From: Parabacteroides sp. PH5-46
GTDB taxonomy: Bacteria; Bacteroidota; Bacteroidia; Bacteroidales; Tannerellaceae
Direction: 5' to 3'
Assembly: GCF_029892785.1 (NCBI RefSeq)
Contig: NZ_JARXXA010000014.1
Span: 1-64,000, forward strand
DNA: 64,000 nt
Shown here piece after piece: positions 9,535-17,902 of this stretch. The notes beneath the pieces are model-generated. The model worked only from the letters and a program-made list of their open reading frames with translations, did not search any database and had not been told where the DNA came from. The position numbers were made by a program, and so were the translations under genes. Positions within the stretch are counted from its first letter, which is position 1. The number at the start of each line of letters is the position of its first letter.

Positions 9535-9622
9535 TCGTTTCACAACTGTAGAATGTTTTTTCCACAAGTGTGAAGCGAATTTTTCACAGCTGTGAAAAGG
9601 TTATTTTACAGCTGTGAAAAGC
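9535..9622. repeat. Array A: four tandem 22-bp palindromes (araR-araD)
   Basis: Units at 9535, 9557, 9579 and 9601 abut exactly. Their centres carry ACAACTGT, ACAAGTGT, ACAGCTGT and ACAGCTGT (pattern ACANNTGT), flanked by T-runs on the left and A-rich sequence on the right (left half TTTTTCACAGC-like). The two araR-proximal units (9579 and 9601) are the best matched. The array occupies the middle of the 303-bp gap between araR and araD, about 80 bp upstream of the arabinose -7 box. Confidence 0.85.
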
Positions 9623-9651
9623 ACAAATATATAGGTACAAAACAGTCGTTA

Positions 9652-9667
9652 CTGCTTATCTAAGCAG
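9652..9667 (-). terminator. Small stem-loop after araR
   Basis: CTGCTTA-TC-TAAGCAG forms a 7-bp stem 30 nt past the araR stop codon. The sequence that follows on the minus strand (TAACGACTGTTTTG) is only weakly U-rich, so a role as terminator is uncertain. Confidence 0.3.
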
Positions 9668-9696
9668 CAAAAAACAGAGAGGAAAGAAAGTAGGTA

Positions 9697-10389
9697 TTAA
9701 AGTGAAAAATAGAAACCGTCTTCCAGCAATTTATCGTACTTCTCTTTATTAAATGTATAATAGAAGGCGCCTCTTTTGGAGCTTTTCTTGTCTTTTTCGT
9801 CCAGTTTCTCCAGGATATCCATAGAGTTCAGTTTTTTTCTGAAATTCCGCTTATCCAGAGGTGTCTGGTAGATGGCTTCATACAGGTTCTGTAGCTGAGG
9901 CAAGGTGAATTTGTCCGGAAGCAGGTTAAATCCGACCGGACGTGTGGCGGCTTTACGCTTCAGGCGCGCGAGCGTGTCCTTTATCATTAAGGTATGGTCA
10001 AAAATCAGATTGGGTAGATCGCTCACCCTTGTCCATTGGGCATTGTATTCCTTTAAAAGGTCTGTGTTAAAATCGTTCAGATTAACCAGTGCATAGTAGG
10101 CTACGGAGACAACCCGCTCGCCCAGGTCGCGGGTAACATCTCCGTAGGCTCCTACCTGCTCCATAAACAAGTCATGGATGCCTGTACACTCTGTCAACAC
10201 GCGGGATGCTGCGTCGTTTATACTTTCACCGGACCTGACAAATCCTCCCATAAGTGACCATTCACCTTTCATAGGTTCAAATTTACGCTTATAGAGTAAT
10301 ACATTCAGTTCCTTATCATTAAATCCTAAAATGATACAATCGACTGCAACAAAGAATTTGACTTCTTTTTGATAAAAAGCGGCTGACAT
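9697..10389 (-). CDS. araR: NUDIX-type transcriptional regulator AraR
   Basis: A 230-residue NrtR-family regulator: an N-terminal Nudix-fold sensor (about residues 10-140) and a C-terminal winged helix (about 150-225, ending FYYTFNKEKYDKLLEDG). The Nudix box at 49-71 is degenerate: the REUxEE segment reads R63-V-L-T-E-C68, so two catalytic glutamates are replaced by Val and Cys. This fits a ligand sensor with no hydrolase activity. The homologous Bacteroides protein represses arabinose genes until L-arabinose binds. Here it sits directly upstream of the arabinose operon and 26 nt after galK, with which it is probably co-transcribed. Confidence 0.85.
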   Translation of the reverse strand: MSAAFYQKEVKFFVAVDCIILGFNDKELNVLLYKRKFEPMKGEWSLMGGFVRSGESINDAASRVLTECTGIHDLFMEQVGAYGDVTRDLGERVVSVAYYALVNLNDFNTDLLKEYNAQWTRVSDLPNLIFDHTLMIKDTLARLKRKAATRPVGFNLLPDKFTLPQLQNLYEAIYQTPLDKRNFRKKLNSMDILEKLDEKDKKSSKRGAFYYTFNKEKYDKLLEDGFYFSL

Positions 10390-10415
10390 AATATTTCTGA
10401 CTTTATATTTATACT

Positions 10416-11567
10416 TTAATAGAGTTTGCGTGCTCCGTCGCTGATAACTACATTATACAACTTAGGTTCGCGTCCGAATTTTTCTTTATAGGCACGGAAG
10501 GCTTCCTTTACAAAGTCGTCATACAATTCATCCTTTACCAGATTGATCGTACAGCCGCCAAAGCCACCACCCATTACGCGTGATCCGGTTACACCGCATT
10601 TCTTTGCTACATCATTCAGGAAGTCGAGCTCTTCGCAACTTACTTCATATAGCTTGCTCATACCGTGATGTGTGCCGTACATGCGGTCGCCTACGGTCTC
10701 GTAATCGCCTTTTTCCAATGCTGCGCAAACATCCATCACACGCTGTACTTCTTCAATTACATACTCGGCGCGCATGTAATCTTCGGCACTTACGTCTGCT
10801 TTTACTTCATTCAGCATTTCCATGGTAGCGTCACGCAGGAATTCTACTTCCGGATGATTCCGGCGGATAGCAGCCGCAACGGTTTCGCAAGACTGGCGAC
10901 GTTTGTTATAAGCCGACGATGCCAATTCATGCTTCACTACCGTATCAAGCAATACCAGCTTATATCCTTTCGGATTAAACGGATAGTATTTATGTTCCAA
11001 CGAACGGCAATCAAGCAGCATCAAACTTCCTTCTTTCCCGAAGATAGAAGCAAACTGGTCCATAATACCGCAGTTTACGCCTACGTAGTTATGTTCGGTA
11101 GCTTGTCCGATCTTTGCCAGTTCAAACTTGTCAATACCCAGGGAAAACAAGTCATTCAGTGCGAAAGCATAGGTACTTTCCAAAGCTGCCGACGACGACA
11201 TACCGGCTCCCAGAGGAACGTCTCCTGAGAAAGCTGTATCAAAACCGGAGATTTGACCTCCTCTTTTTATGATCTCACGGCATACACCGTATATATATTT
11301 AGCCCAACCTTGAGCAGGCAGGTCATTTTCATTCAATCCGAACTCTGCTGTTTCATTCAAATCCAAAGCAACAGCACGTACCTTACCGGTACCATTTAGT
11401 TTTATTTCAGCTACCATACCTTTGTCGATAGCGCCAGGGAATACGAATCCGCCGTTATAGTCTGTGTGTTCTCCGATTAAGTTGATACGTCCGGGAGAGG
11501 CATATACAGCGCCCGTTTCGCCGTTGAAGTGATTAGTGAAGCCTTTTCTTACTCTTTCTACATCCAT
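10416..11567 (-). CDS. galK: Galactokinase
   Basis: Phosphorylates alpha-D-galactose to galactose 1-phosphate, first step of the Leloir pathway. A 383-residue GHMP kinase with all family motifs: the galactokinase signature GRINLIGEHTDYNGG (26-40), the ATP-binding loop PLGAGMSSSAALE (118-130), and the C-terminal GGGFGGCTINLV. It has its own -7 box just downstream of the terminator of the permease gene, and is followed after 26 nt by araR. Placing the arabinose regulator behind galK suggests that galactose and arabinose, often found together in plant arabinogalactans, are handled jointly. Confidence 0.95.
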   Translation of the reverse strand: MDVERVRKGFTNHFNGETGAVYASPGRINLIGEHTDYNGGFVFPGAIDKGMVAEIKLNGTGKVRAVALDLNETAEFGLNENDLPAQGWAKYIYGVCREIIKRGGQISGFDTAFSGDVPLGAGMSSSAALESTYAFALNDLFSLGIDKFELAKIGQATEHNYVGVNCGIMDQFASIFGKEGSLMLLDCRSLEHKYYPFNPKGYKLVLLDTVVKHELASSAYNKRRQSCETVAAAIRRNHPEVEFLRDATMEMLNEVKADVSAEDYMRAEYVIEEVQRVMDVCAALEKGDYETVGDRMYGTHHGMSKLYEVSCEELDFLNDVAKKCGVTGSRVMGGGFGGCTINLVKDELYDDFVKEAFRAYKEKFGREPKLYNVVISDGARKLY

Positions 11568-11597
11568 GATAATTAGATTTTACATTTGAAACAGAAA

Positions 11598-11605
11598 CAA
11601 AATTA
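11598..11605 (-). promoter_or_regulatory. -7 box of the galK-araR transcript
   Basis: TAATTTTG on the minus strand matches TAnnTTTG. It lies right after the U-tract of the upstream terminator and about 30 nt before the galK ATG. Confidence 0.5.
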
Positions 11606-11613
11606 TAAAAAAA

Positions 11614-11669
11614 ACGAAGACACAGTAGAAATGAACTCATAAAAAGAATTCACTTCTCTGTGTCTTCGT
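11614..11669 (-). terminator. Intrinsic terminator after the sugar permease
   Basis: A long hairpin: arms ACGAAGACACAG (11614-11625) and its complement (11658-11669), extended inward by AGAAxTGAA/TTCAxTTCT. On the minus strand it is followed by a run of eight or nine T. It separates the galM-permease transcript from galK-araR. Confidence 0.85.
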
Positions 11670-11687
11670 GTTTTATCTTATAAAAAA

Positions 11688-12974
11688 TTAATCAACAGGA
11701 ATATCCTTGTTTACATTCTTGCTTCCGATTAAAGCATAATACAGCAGGTAAGCCAAGCCTAAGAAGGGCACCCAATAAGAAGTCAGGTAACCGGCAGCAT
11801 CAGCTACTGCATTCTGAATTAATGGAAGGATACCTCCACCACAAACCATCATCATAAAGATTCCGGAAGCAGCAGCGATATATTTACCCAAACCTTCAAC
11901 AGCCAGATTGAAGATACCTCCCCACATAATAGAAGTACACAATCCGCACAAGATAAGGAACAATACGTTAATTGGAACCTCGGTCATTGCAACAGAAATA
12001 GAAGGAACTGTTTGGATAACAGGAATAGAAACACGTATGGAAGTAGGCAAGAAGATTGCTAAAGTAACCAAGATAATACCAACACCTGACGCAAAGGTAA
12101 GCATCGACTTACTGGAAACTCTAGAAGCAACAGAAGCCCCAACGAAACGACCTACAAGCATCAGCAGCCAGTACATACCGGCAACTACACCAGCAGAAGC
12201 TGCACCATTAGCAACGCCTGTAGCAGGGTCGGCAATGAACAACATCATTGTTCCCGGGATACCTACTTCAATACCCACATATACACCAATAGCGATAGCT
12301 CCCAATACGAAATGACGGAAAGACCAAGCGCTGTATTTAGACTTCTCAAGTGAAGCGTCTGCCTTTGCAGCATGAGGCTCAGGTATAGAAACAAAGTATA
12401 ATACAATACCTACCAAGGCAAAGATACCCATTGCCATAAACATCACCGGGTAAACGTCTGTAATCTGAGCTTTCGTAGCTTCACCTACCAAGGCACCTAC
12501 TAAAATCGGCACTAATGTACCCATCAGCGAGTTAAAAGACCCACCAATCTGGATTAACTGGTTACCTTTGTTTCCACCGCCACCTAATGTATTCAACATA
12601 GGATTAACAACGGTATTCAACATACACATAGAGAAACCGGCAACGAATGCACCTAACAGATAAACGGCAAAACTTCCAGCCGTACCGGAAAGCACCTGGA
12701 TACCAACGCCTACGAATCCAACTACAATAGCTATCAAGGCTGTTTTTTTGTAACCAACTCTCTCAAGCAACTTACCGGCTGGTATACCCATCACGGCATA
12801 AGCAATAAAATTGGCAAAGTTACCCAACATACCCATGAAGTTGGATACGCCGAATTGGTTTTTCAGAACAACACCCATAGGTGCCGCCAGATTAGTAACA
12901 AAGGAAATCATACCGAATAGCAGAATCATCATGATAATCGGCAAAGTGTAATTTTTTTGTTGTGTTGAACTCAT
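11688..12974 (-). CDS. MFS sugar permease (FucP/GluP-like)
   Basis: A 428-residue, 12-helix major facilitator of the fucose/glucose/galactose:proton symporter (FHS) group. The N-terminal half contains FAYAVMGIP-type membrane sequence (FIAYAVMGIPAGKLLERVGY, near residues 50-70), with the GxLxxRxGYK loop typical between helices 2 and 3 of MFS proteins. It lies 31 nt after galM, which points to galactose or glucose as the substrate, and is closed by a strong intrinsic terminator. The exact sugar cannot be read from the sequence. Confidence 0.85.
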   Translation of the reverse strand: MSSTQQKNYTLPIIMMILLFGMISFVTNLAAPMGVVLKNQFGVSNFMGMLGNFANFIAYAVMGIPAGKLLERVGYKKTALIAIVVGFVGVGIQVLSGTAGSFAVYLLGAFVAGFSMCMLNTVVNPMLNTLGGGGNKGNQLIQIGGSFNSLMGTLVPILVGALVGEATKAQITDVYPVMFMAMGIFALVGIVLYFVSIPEPHAAKADASLEKSKYSAWSFRHFVLGAIAIGVYVGIEVGIPGTMMLFIADPATGVANGAASAGVVAGMYWLLMLVGRFVGASVASRVSSKSMLTFASGVGIILVTLAIFLPTSIRVSIPVIQTVPSISVAMTEVPINVLFLILCGLCTSIMWGGIFNLAVEGLGKYIAAASGIFMMMVCGGGILPLIQNAVADAAGYLTSYWVPFLGLAYLLYYALIGSKNVNKDIPVD

Positions 12975-13005
12975 AGCTTAAATTCTTTTTTTAGTTATGT
13001 ATTGT

Positions 13006-14085
13006 TTATTGTATTATTAAGAATTGATATATCGTTTTACTGTCAAAGCTTTCCCCCGGACGAAGAGTCGTTGTCGGGTATTCCGGCTTGTTCGGGCTAT
13101 CGGGGAAGTGATGTGTTTCCAGGCAAAGGGCTGCCCTTGCCGGATATCGTTGTCCGTTCTTGCCTACAAAGTTGCCTGTCATCCAGTTGCCTGTATATAG
13201 CTGTACGCCCGGTTCCGAAGTATATGTTTCCATCACTATTCCGGTTTTGGGTGAAACACAACGGGCGCAGAATGCCATCTCTCCTTCTTTTTTGTTCAGT
13301 ACATACGTATGGTCGTAGCCGTTTCCGAACACCAACTGCTCAAAGTCAGCTTCAATGCGCGAACCAACGGCAAAGGGAGTACGGAAGTCCATAGGCGTAC
13401 CTTCTACCGCTTCCTTCGGTCCGTAAGGAATTGCTGTGTTATCTGTAGGGAGATAGTAATCGGCATTGATGGTAAGCAAATGATCTCCGATTGACGGATC
13501 ACCTGCTCCGGACAGATTGAAGTATGAATGATTGGTCAGGTTTACAACTGTTGGCTTATCAGTTGTAGCATGATAGCCGATCACTACTTCGTTTTTATCA
13601 GACAAATGATAGGTTATTTCAACAGATAAGTTTCCCGGAAAACCTTCCTCACCATCTGCTGAAGTATATGCTAAAGTAACTGTATCTTTATTGATTTCTT
13701 TTATATCCCATACTACGGCATTAAAGCCCTTGATACCGCCGTGTAGATTGTTGGGACCATTATTAATTGCCAACTTATCGTACACCACACCGTCTATCTC
13801 AAAACGACCTTTGGCGATACGGTTTCCGAAACGTCCGCAAACAGCACCAAAGTAAGGCTCTTCCGACACAAGATACTCATCTATTGAGTTATGTCCTGTA
13901 ACAACATCTGTCATTTTTCCATTTTTGTCGGGAACCATCAGTGATACGATTTTTGCCCCATAGTTGGTTACAGTCAATTCTGCTCCAATACTATTGGTCA
14001 GGATGCAGAGTTTTGTTGTTTTGCCATCAATTAGCTTTTCGAAGTGTTCAGGTGTCAATCCGGAAAGCGTTTTTTCGTTCTTCAT
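13006..14085 (-). CDS. galM: Aldose 1-epimerase (mutarotase)
   Basis: Interconverts alpha and beta anomers of galactose, glucose or other aldoses so that galactokinase receives the alpha form. It is 359 residues, normal for GalM. The substrate/catalytic regions are visible: GRFGNRIAKGRFEIDG (about residues 85-100), NGPNNLHGG, the catalytic His region LTNHSYFNLSG (near 180) and the C-terminal acidic stretch. No signal peptide is apparent. It is first in a two-gene transcript with the MFS permease and close to galK, so galactose is the likely physiological substrate. Confidence 0.93.
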   Translation of the reverse strand: MKNEKTLSGLTPEHFEKLIDGKTTKLCILTNSIGAELTVTNYGAKIVSLMVPDKNGKMTDVVTGHNSIDEYLVSEEPYFGAVCGRFGNRIAKGRFEIDGVVYDKLAINNGPNNLHGGIKGFNAVVWDIKEINKDTVTLAYTSADGEEGFPGNLSVEITYHLSDKNEVVIGYHATTDKPTVVNLTNHSYFNLSGAGDPSIGDHLLTINADYYLPTDNTAIPYGPKEAVEGTPMDFRTPFAVGSRIEADFEQLVFGNGYDHTYVLNKKEGEMAFCARCVSPKTGIVMETYTSEPGVQLYTGNWMTGNFVGKNGQRYPARAALCLETHHFPDSPNKPEYPTTTLRPGESFDSKTIYQFLIIQ

Positions 14086-14223
14086 GTATATAATTCGTCT
14101 AATAATGCGTGTAAAAGTACGTGCTTATTCCCACATACGAGTTTGCAAAAAAGATGTTTTAAAACAGGATGTGGCTTTTTCAAGGGAACTTTTAACAGTT
14201 CTGCTTGAAATTGTAAAATTCAT

Positions 14224-14967
14224 TTATTTATGCCAGATATCCCAAGCTGCGAATGCTTGCAGCAAAAGCATTTCCAAGCCGTTTTTCACAATTGCTCCTT
14301 TTTCCTTTCCTTTTTTCATAAAAAGGGTTTCATCCGGATTGTATAACAAATCGTATAACAAGTGATTAGGCGTTAGTAAGTCATAAGGAATGTCCGGGCA
14401 GTCGTCTATATTCGGAAACATACCTACCGGAGTTGTATTTACAATAACGGTATATTGCTCCATTGTTTTAGGGTTTATCTCGGCATACGTAATACAAAAC
14501 TCTTTGGGTGTGCGAGATACTAATGTAGAAGCAATACCCAACTGCTTTAATCCGTGGAAGACTGCTTTGGAAGCTCCGCCTGTTCCCAGAATCAAGGCTT
14601 TTCGATGTGATTCGTTCAACAAAGGGTCAATCGACTTCTTAAAACCGATAATATCCGAATTGTAACCCTTCAGTTTCAGCTTTCCGAAATGTCCTTTTCC
14701 GAATTTAATGACATTAACCGCTCCTATCAAACGGGCATCCTCATCCAGTTCGTCCAGGAGGGGGATTACCTGTGTTTTATAAGGTAAGGTCACGTTTAAT
14801 CCACACAGATCGGGATTGTCTTTCAATACTTTTCTTAACTCCTTAATGTCTGCAATTTCAAAGTTAACATATTCGGCGTTTATGTTTTCCGCAGCAAACT
14901 TTTGGTTGAAAAACGTTTTTGAAAATGAATGGCCCAGCGGATACCCTATTAATCCATACTTTCTCAT
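14224..14967 (-). CDS. aroE: Shikimate dehydrogenase
   Basis: Reduces 3-dehydroshikimate to shikimate with NADPH in aromatic amino acid synthesis. It is 247 residues, slightly shorter than E. coli AroE, as in other Bacteroidales. The N-terminal substrate motif GYPLGHSFSK, the catalytic-Lys loop NVTLPYKTQVI (about 60-70), the glycine-rich nucleotide loop LGTGGASKAVF and the NTTPVGMFP motif are all present. It follows menG by 11 nt at the end of the phoH-purC-menG-aroE run. The 138-bp gap after it, before galM, shows only A/T-rich DNA with a weak TACTTTTA promoter-like box for galM. Confidence 0.94.
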   Translation of the reverse strand: MRKYGLIGYPLGHSFSKTFFNQKFAAENINAEYVNFEIADIKELRKVLKDNPDLCGLNVTLPYKTQVIPLLDELDEDARLIGAVNVIKFGKGHFGKLKLKGYNSDIIGFKKSIDPLLNESHRKALILGTGGASKAVFHGLKQLGIASTLVSRTPKEFCITYAEINPKTMEQYTVIVNTTPVGMFPNIDDCPDIPYDLLTPNHLLYDLLYNPDETLFMKKGKEKGAIVKNGLEMLLLQAFAAWDIWHK

Positions 14968-14978
14968 ATTAAAACTAT

Positions 14979-15719
14979 TTATCCTTTTTTACCTGTATAT
15001 AGCGAACAAATACCGAATGTAAAAGTCCGTACTTTTACATCTATGAAACCCTGCCTTCTGAGTATTCCTACCATTTCCTCTCCCTGAGGAACTACTTTAA
15101 TGGAGGCTGGCAAGTAATCATAAGCGGCTTTTTCTTTTGAAAACCAACGTCCCACATTCGGTATCACTATTTTTGAATAGATTTTGTAGAGTTGTTTCAT
15201 GGGAAACTTTTCCGGCGACGACAGTTCCAGTATCATGACATGCCCGTTGGGCTTCAATACCCGGTACATCTCAGATATGCCCTTGTCTATATCCTCAAAG
15301 TTACGTATCCCAAAGGCGGCTGTAACAGCGTCAAATCGATTGTTTTCATACGAAAGCGACAGACAGTCCTGCTGCTCATACGATATGTGTCCGGAGTATC
15401 CGGCAACTTCTACCTTTTGGCGCCCTATCTCCATCATGCCTTCGGATATATCGATACCAATAACCTGGCTAGGTTTTAATGTTTCATACAAAGAAATAGC
15501 CAGGTCACCAGTTCCGGTAGCCACATCCAGAATGGTCTCAGGAGAGAAGGGCTTCAGAAAAGCAATCCCTTTCCGTCGCCACCCCTTGTCAAAACCCAAT
15601 GAAAGCGTATGGTTCAGCAGATCATATTTACCTGCAATAGCATCAAACATACGTTCTACCTGAGTAGCTTTCTGTTCGCTATCATTATAAGGCAATATAT
15701 TCTCCGAACCGTACTTCAC
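14979..15719 (-). CDS. ubiE: Demethylmenaquinone methyltransferase
   Basis: SAM-dependent C-methyltransferase that makes menaquinone from demethylmenaquinone (MenG/UbiE). It is 246 residues. UbiE signature sequences are present: [20 protein letters not shown] (about residues 20-40), the SAM-binding motif [14 protein letters not shown] (near 66), and [19 protein letters not shown]. Bacteroidales use menaquinone in anaerobic respiration, so the demethylmenaquinone role is the natural one. The gene is 7 nt after purC and 11 nt before aroE, indicating one transcript. Confidence 0.95.
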   Translation of the reverse strand: MKYGSENILPYNDSEQKATQVERMFDAIAGKYDLLNHTLSLGFDKGWRRKGIAFLKPFSPETILDVATGTGDLAISLYETLKPSQVIGIDISEGMMEIGRQKVEVAGYSGHISYEQQDCLSLSYENNRFDAVTAAFGIRNFEDIDKGISEMYRVLKPNGHVMILELSSPEKFPMKQLYKIYSKIVIPNVGRWFSKEKAAYDYLPASIKVVPQGEEMVGILRRQGFIDVKVRTFTFGICSLYTGKKG

Positions 15720-15726
15720 TTGACTT

Positions 15727-16683
15727 TTATTTATTGTTTGTTTTCAGATAATCAGAAACATTCTTCTCTATCCGTGAGAGCAACTGAGCTGTATCGCCCT
15801 TTACGAATGCTTCACCCGTTATATGCTCAAAAAGCTCAATGTAGCGTTCGCTGATACTTTGTACAATAGCCGGAGTCATCTCCGGAACGGTTTGGCCTGC
15901 TTTGCCCTGAAAACCGTTCTCCATCAACCACTCACGCACAAACTCTTTGGAAAGTTGCTTCTGAGGTTCACCTTTCTCAAAGCGTTCCTGATAGCCTTCC
16001 GTGTAGAAGTAACGGGAGGAGTCTGGAGTATGTATCTCATCTATCAGGTAGATCTTGCCGTCACGATGTCCAAATTCATACTTGGTGTCTACCAGGATCA
16101 GTCCGCGCTGAGCCGCTATCTCCGTCCCTCTCTTGAATAAAGCCAGGGTGTATTTCTCCAACAAAGCATAGTCGGCTTCCGACACAAGCCCCTGCTTCAG
16201 TATTTCTTCCTTAGAAATATCCTCATCATGCAAGCCTTGCTCAGCTTTTGTTGTAGGAGTGATGATGGGCTCCGGGAAACGTTCGTTTTCACGCATACCG
16301 TCGGGAATCTTCACACCACATATCTCACGAATGCCACTTTTATAAGCTCTCCAGGCGCTCCCGCACAGGTATCCACGTACAATCATTTCTACTGGAAAAC
16401 CTTGACACTGAACACCTACAGTCACCATCGGATCAGGCGATGCCAACTTCCAATTCGGGCAAATATCTGTTGTAGCATCCAGGAACTTCGCTGCAATCTG
16501 GTTCAGCATCTGTCCTTTATAAGGAATACCTTCCGGTAATACCACATCAAATGCCGAAATACGGTCTGTTGCCACCATCACTAACAGTTCGTCATTGATG
16601 TTATACACATCACGCACTTTCCCATGATATACACTTTTCTGTCCCGGGAAATTGAAATCTGTTCTCACTAAAGCTTTATTCAT
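15727..16683 (-). CDS. purC: Phosphoribosylaminoimidazole-succinocarboxamide synthase
   Basis: Joins CAIR and aspartate with ATP to give SAICAR in purine synthesis. It is 318 residues, the longer SAICAR synthetase form seen in Bacteroidetes and yeast rather than the 237-residue E. coli form. Conserved stretches include [12 protein letters not shown] (N-terminal nucleotide-binding loop), [21 protein letters not shown], and [29 protein letters not shown], which carries catalytic acidic residues. It lies 47 nt after phoH, behind a hairpin, and 7 nt before menG. Confidence 0.95.
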   Translation of the reverse strand: MNKALVRTDFNFPGQKSVYHGKVRDVYNINDELLVMVATDRISAFDVVLPEGIPYKGQMLNQIAAKFLDATTDICPNWKLASPDPMVTVGVQCQGFPVEMIVRGYLCGSAWRAYKSGIREICGVKIPDGMRENERFPEPIITPTTKAEQGLHDEDISKEEILKQGLVSEADYALLEKYTLALFKRGTEIAAQRGLILVDTKYEFGHRDGKIYLIDEIHTPDSSRYFYTEGYQERFEKGEPQKQLSKEFVREWLMENGFQGKAGQTVPEMTPAIVQSISERYIELFEHITGEAFVKGDTAQLLSRIEKNVSDYLKTNNK

Positions 16684-16699
16684 AACTCTTTTATTTTAT

Positions 16700-16769
16700 G
16701 CAGAACGGAACACGCAGAACGGGGATAATATCAATCCTTCCGTTCTGCATTCTGCGTGTTCCGTTCTGC
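16700..16769 (-). terminator. Hairpin between phoH and purC, overlapping the phoH 3' end
   Basis: A 14-bp arm (16700-16713) pairs with 16756-16769, and a further 9 bp (16714-16722 with 16740-16748) pair inside, with a 7-nt bulge. The phoH stop codon lies in the loop. ATAAAATAAAAG follows on the minus strand. It probably acts as a terminator or attenuator between phoH and purC. Confidence 0.6.
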
Positions 16770-17711
16770 CTTTTTCTTTGCATCAAATTTGTCATAGGCC
16801 TCTACAATACGCTGTACCAGCTTATGGCGAACGATATCTTTCTTATTAAACGTTATCTTTCCGATACCTTTTACTGCCTTTAGGATGTTCATGGCTTGTA
16901 TCAGGCCGGAAGTAGCCGATGGAGGCAGGTCTATCTGAGTGACATCACCGGTTACGATCATCTTCGCATTCATACCCAGGCGTGTAAGAAACATCTTTAT
17001 CTGATGCGTTGTGGTATTCTGGGCTTCGTCCAGAATGATAACCGCATCACTTAATGTACGCCCGCGCATATAAGCCAGGGGGGCAATCTGAATGACATTA
17101 TTTTCCATATATTCCTTCAACTTGACTCCCGGAATCATATCCAGCAAGGCATCATATAAAGGCTGCAAATAAGGATCCAGCTTATCTTTCATCTCTCCGG
17201 GAAGGAATCCCAGCTTTTCTCCAGCCTCTACTGCGGGACGGCTCAAGATGATCTTTTTCACCTCTTTATTCTTTAAGGCCCTAACGGCAAGAGCTATCGC
17301 CACGAATGTCTTTCCCGATCCGGCCGGACCGATGGCAAATACCAGGTCGTTCTCCTCAAAAGACTTTACCAAAGCTTGTTGATTCTCCGTACGGGCAACA
17401 ATTGCCTTGCCGTTCATCCCATGTATAATCAGGTTTTCTTGCTTTACAACAGCAGGAGCTTTGCCTTTTATGATGTCAAGGATGATTTCTTCGCTCAGTG
17501 AATTATACTCTTCGCAATGCTTCTCAACCTCTCGTATTTTCTTCAGAAACATTTCCGATTCTTCCTCATCACCAATTACTTTCATCACATTTCCCCGGGC
17601 CACAATGCGCAGTTTGGGAAATAATGTTTTGATTAATTGCATATGGGCATTGTTCACACCATAAAATATAACCGGGTCTACATTTTCAAGAATATAAATG
17701 CGTTCTATCAT
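16731..17711 (-). CDS. phoH: PhoH-family ATPase
   Basis: A 326-residue cytoplasmic PhoH-like P-loop NTPase, a family linked to RNA metabolism. Walker A is GPAGSGKTFVAIALAV (about residues 127-142), Walker B is AVIILDEAQN (about 222-231), and LTRLGMNAKMIVTGD follows. The N-terminal part resembles the usual PhoH-like leader domain. The last dozen residues (AERNTQNAERKD) are encoded by one arm of the hairpin at 16700-16769 and are probably not part of the conserved fold. It heads the phoH-purC-menG-aroE run and has a clear -7 box 39 nt upstream. Confidence 0.93.
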   Translation of the reverse strand: MIERIYILENVDPVIFYGVNNAHMQLIKTLFPKLRIVARGNVMKVIGDEEESEMFLKKIREVEKHCEEYNSLSEEIILDIIKGKAPAVVKQENLIIHGMNGKAIVARTENQQALVKSFEENDLVFAIGPAGSGKTFVAIALAVRALKNKEVKKIILSRPAVEAGEKLGFLPGEMKDKLDPYLQPLYDALLDMIPGVKLKEYMENNVIQIAPLAYMRGRTLSDAVIILDEAQNTTTHQIKMFLTRLGMNAKMIVTGDVTQIDLPPSATSGLIQAMNILKAVKGIGKITFNKKDIVRHKLVQRIVEAYDKFDAKKKAERNTQNAERKD

Positions 17712-17749
17712 CCAATTTGTTTCTCTGTTTTATAAATGTTTTGAGAAAA

Positions 17750-17757
17750 CAAAAATA
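17750..17757 (-). promoter_or_regulatory. -7 box of phoH
   Basis: TATTTTTG on the minus strand fits TAnnTTTG. An ATTG about 22 nt upstream could serve as the -33 element. The 22-bp array B begins 56 bp further upstream. Confidence 0.55.
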
Positions 17758-17812
17758 CGAATAATCCGTTTGGGTTACTCAATAGCAGCATCTTTTATTT
17801 GTAAAAAAAGAA

Positions 17813-17900
17813 TCGCGTGACATATGTCACGCGATCAAACTACATATGTGAAACGATCGAAACACAAATGTGAATCGATCGCGTGACAATTGTCACGCGA
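17813..17900. repeat. Array B: four tandem 22-bp palindromes (phoH upstream)
   Basis: Units at 17813, 17835, 17857 and 17879 abut exactly. Their centres are ACATATGT, ACATATGT, ACAAATGT and ACAATTGT. Units 1 and 4 are perfect 22-bp palindromes with left halves TCGCGTGACAT and TCGCGTGACAA. Units 2 and 3 share a second, weaker theme (TCAAACTACAT and TCGAAACACAA). The array begins 2 bp past the stop codon of the glucanase gene, so unit 4 could also form a hairpin at the end of that transcript. Confidence 0.88.
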
Positions 17901-17902
17901 TT

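Noticed and set aside
9535-9622. Array A as a set of AraR operators
   Set aside because: The same four-unit 22-bp architecture occurs upstream of unrelated genes, and the unit sequence does not match the GGTGT palindrome at the promoter.
14086-14223. A regulator site or small RNA in the aroE-galM gap
   Set aside because: Only a weak TACTTTTA box and a partial GTGTAAAAGTA match were seen; there is no stable structure or symmetric operator.
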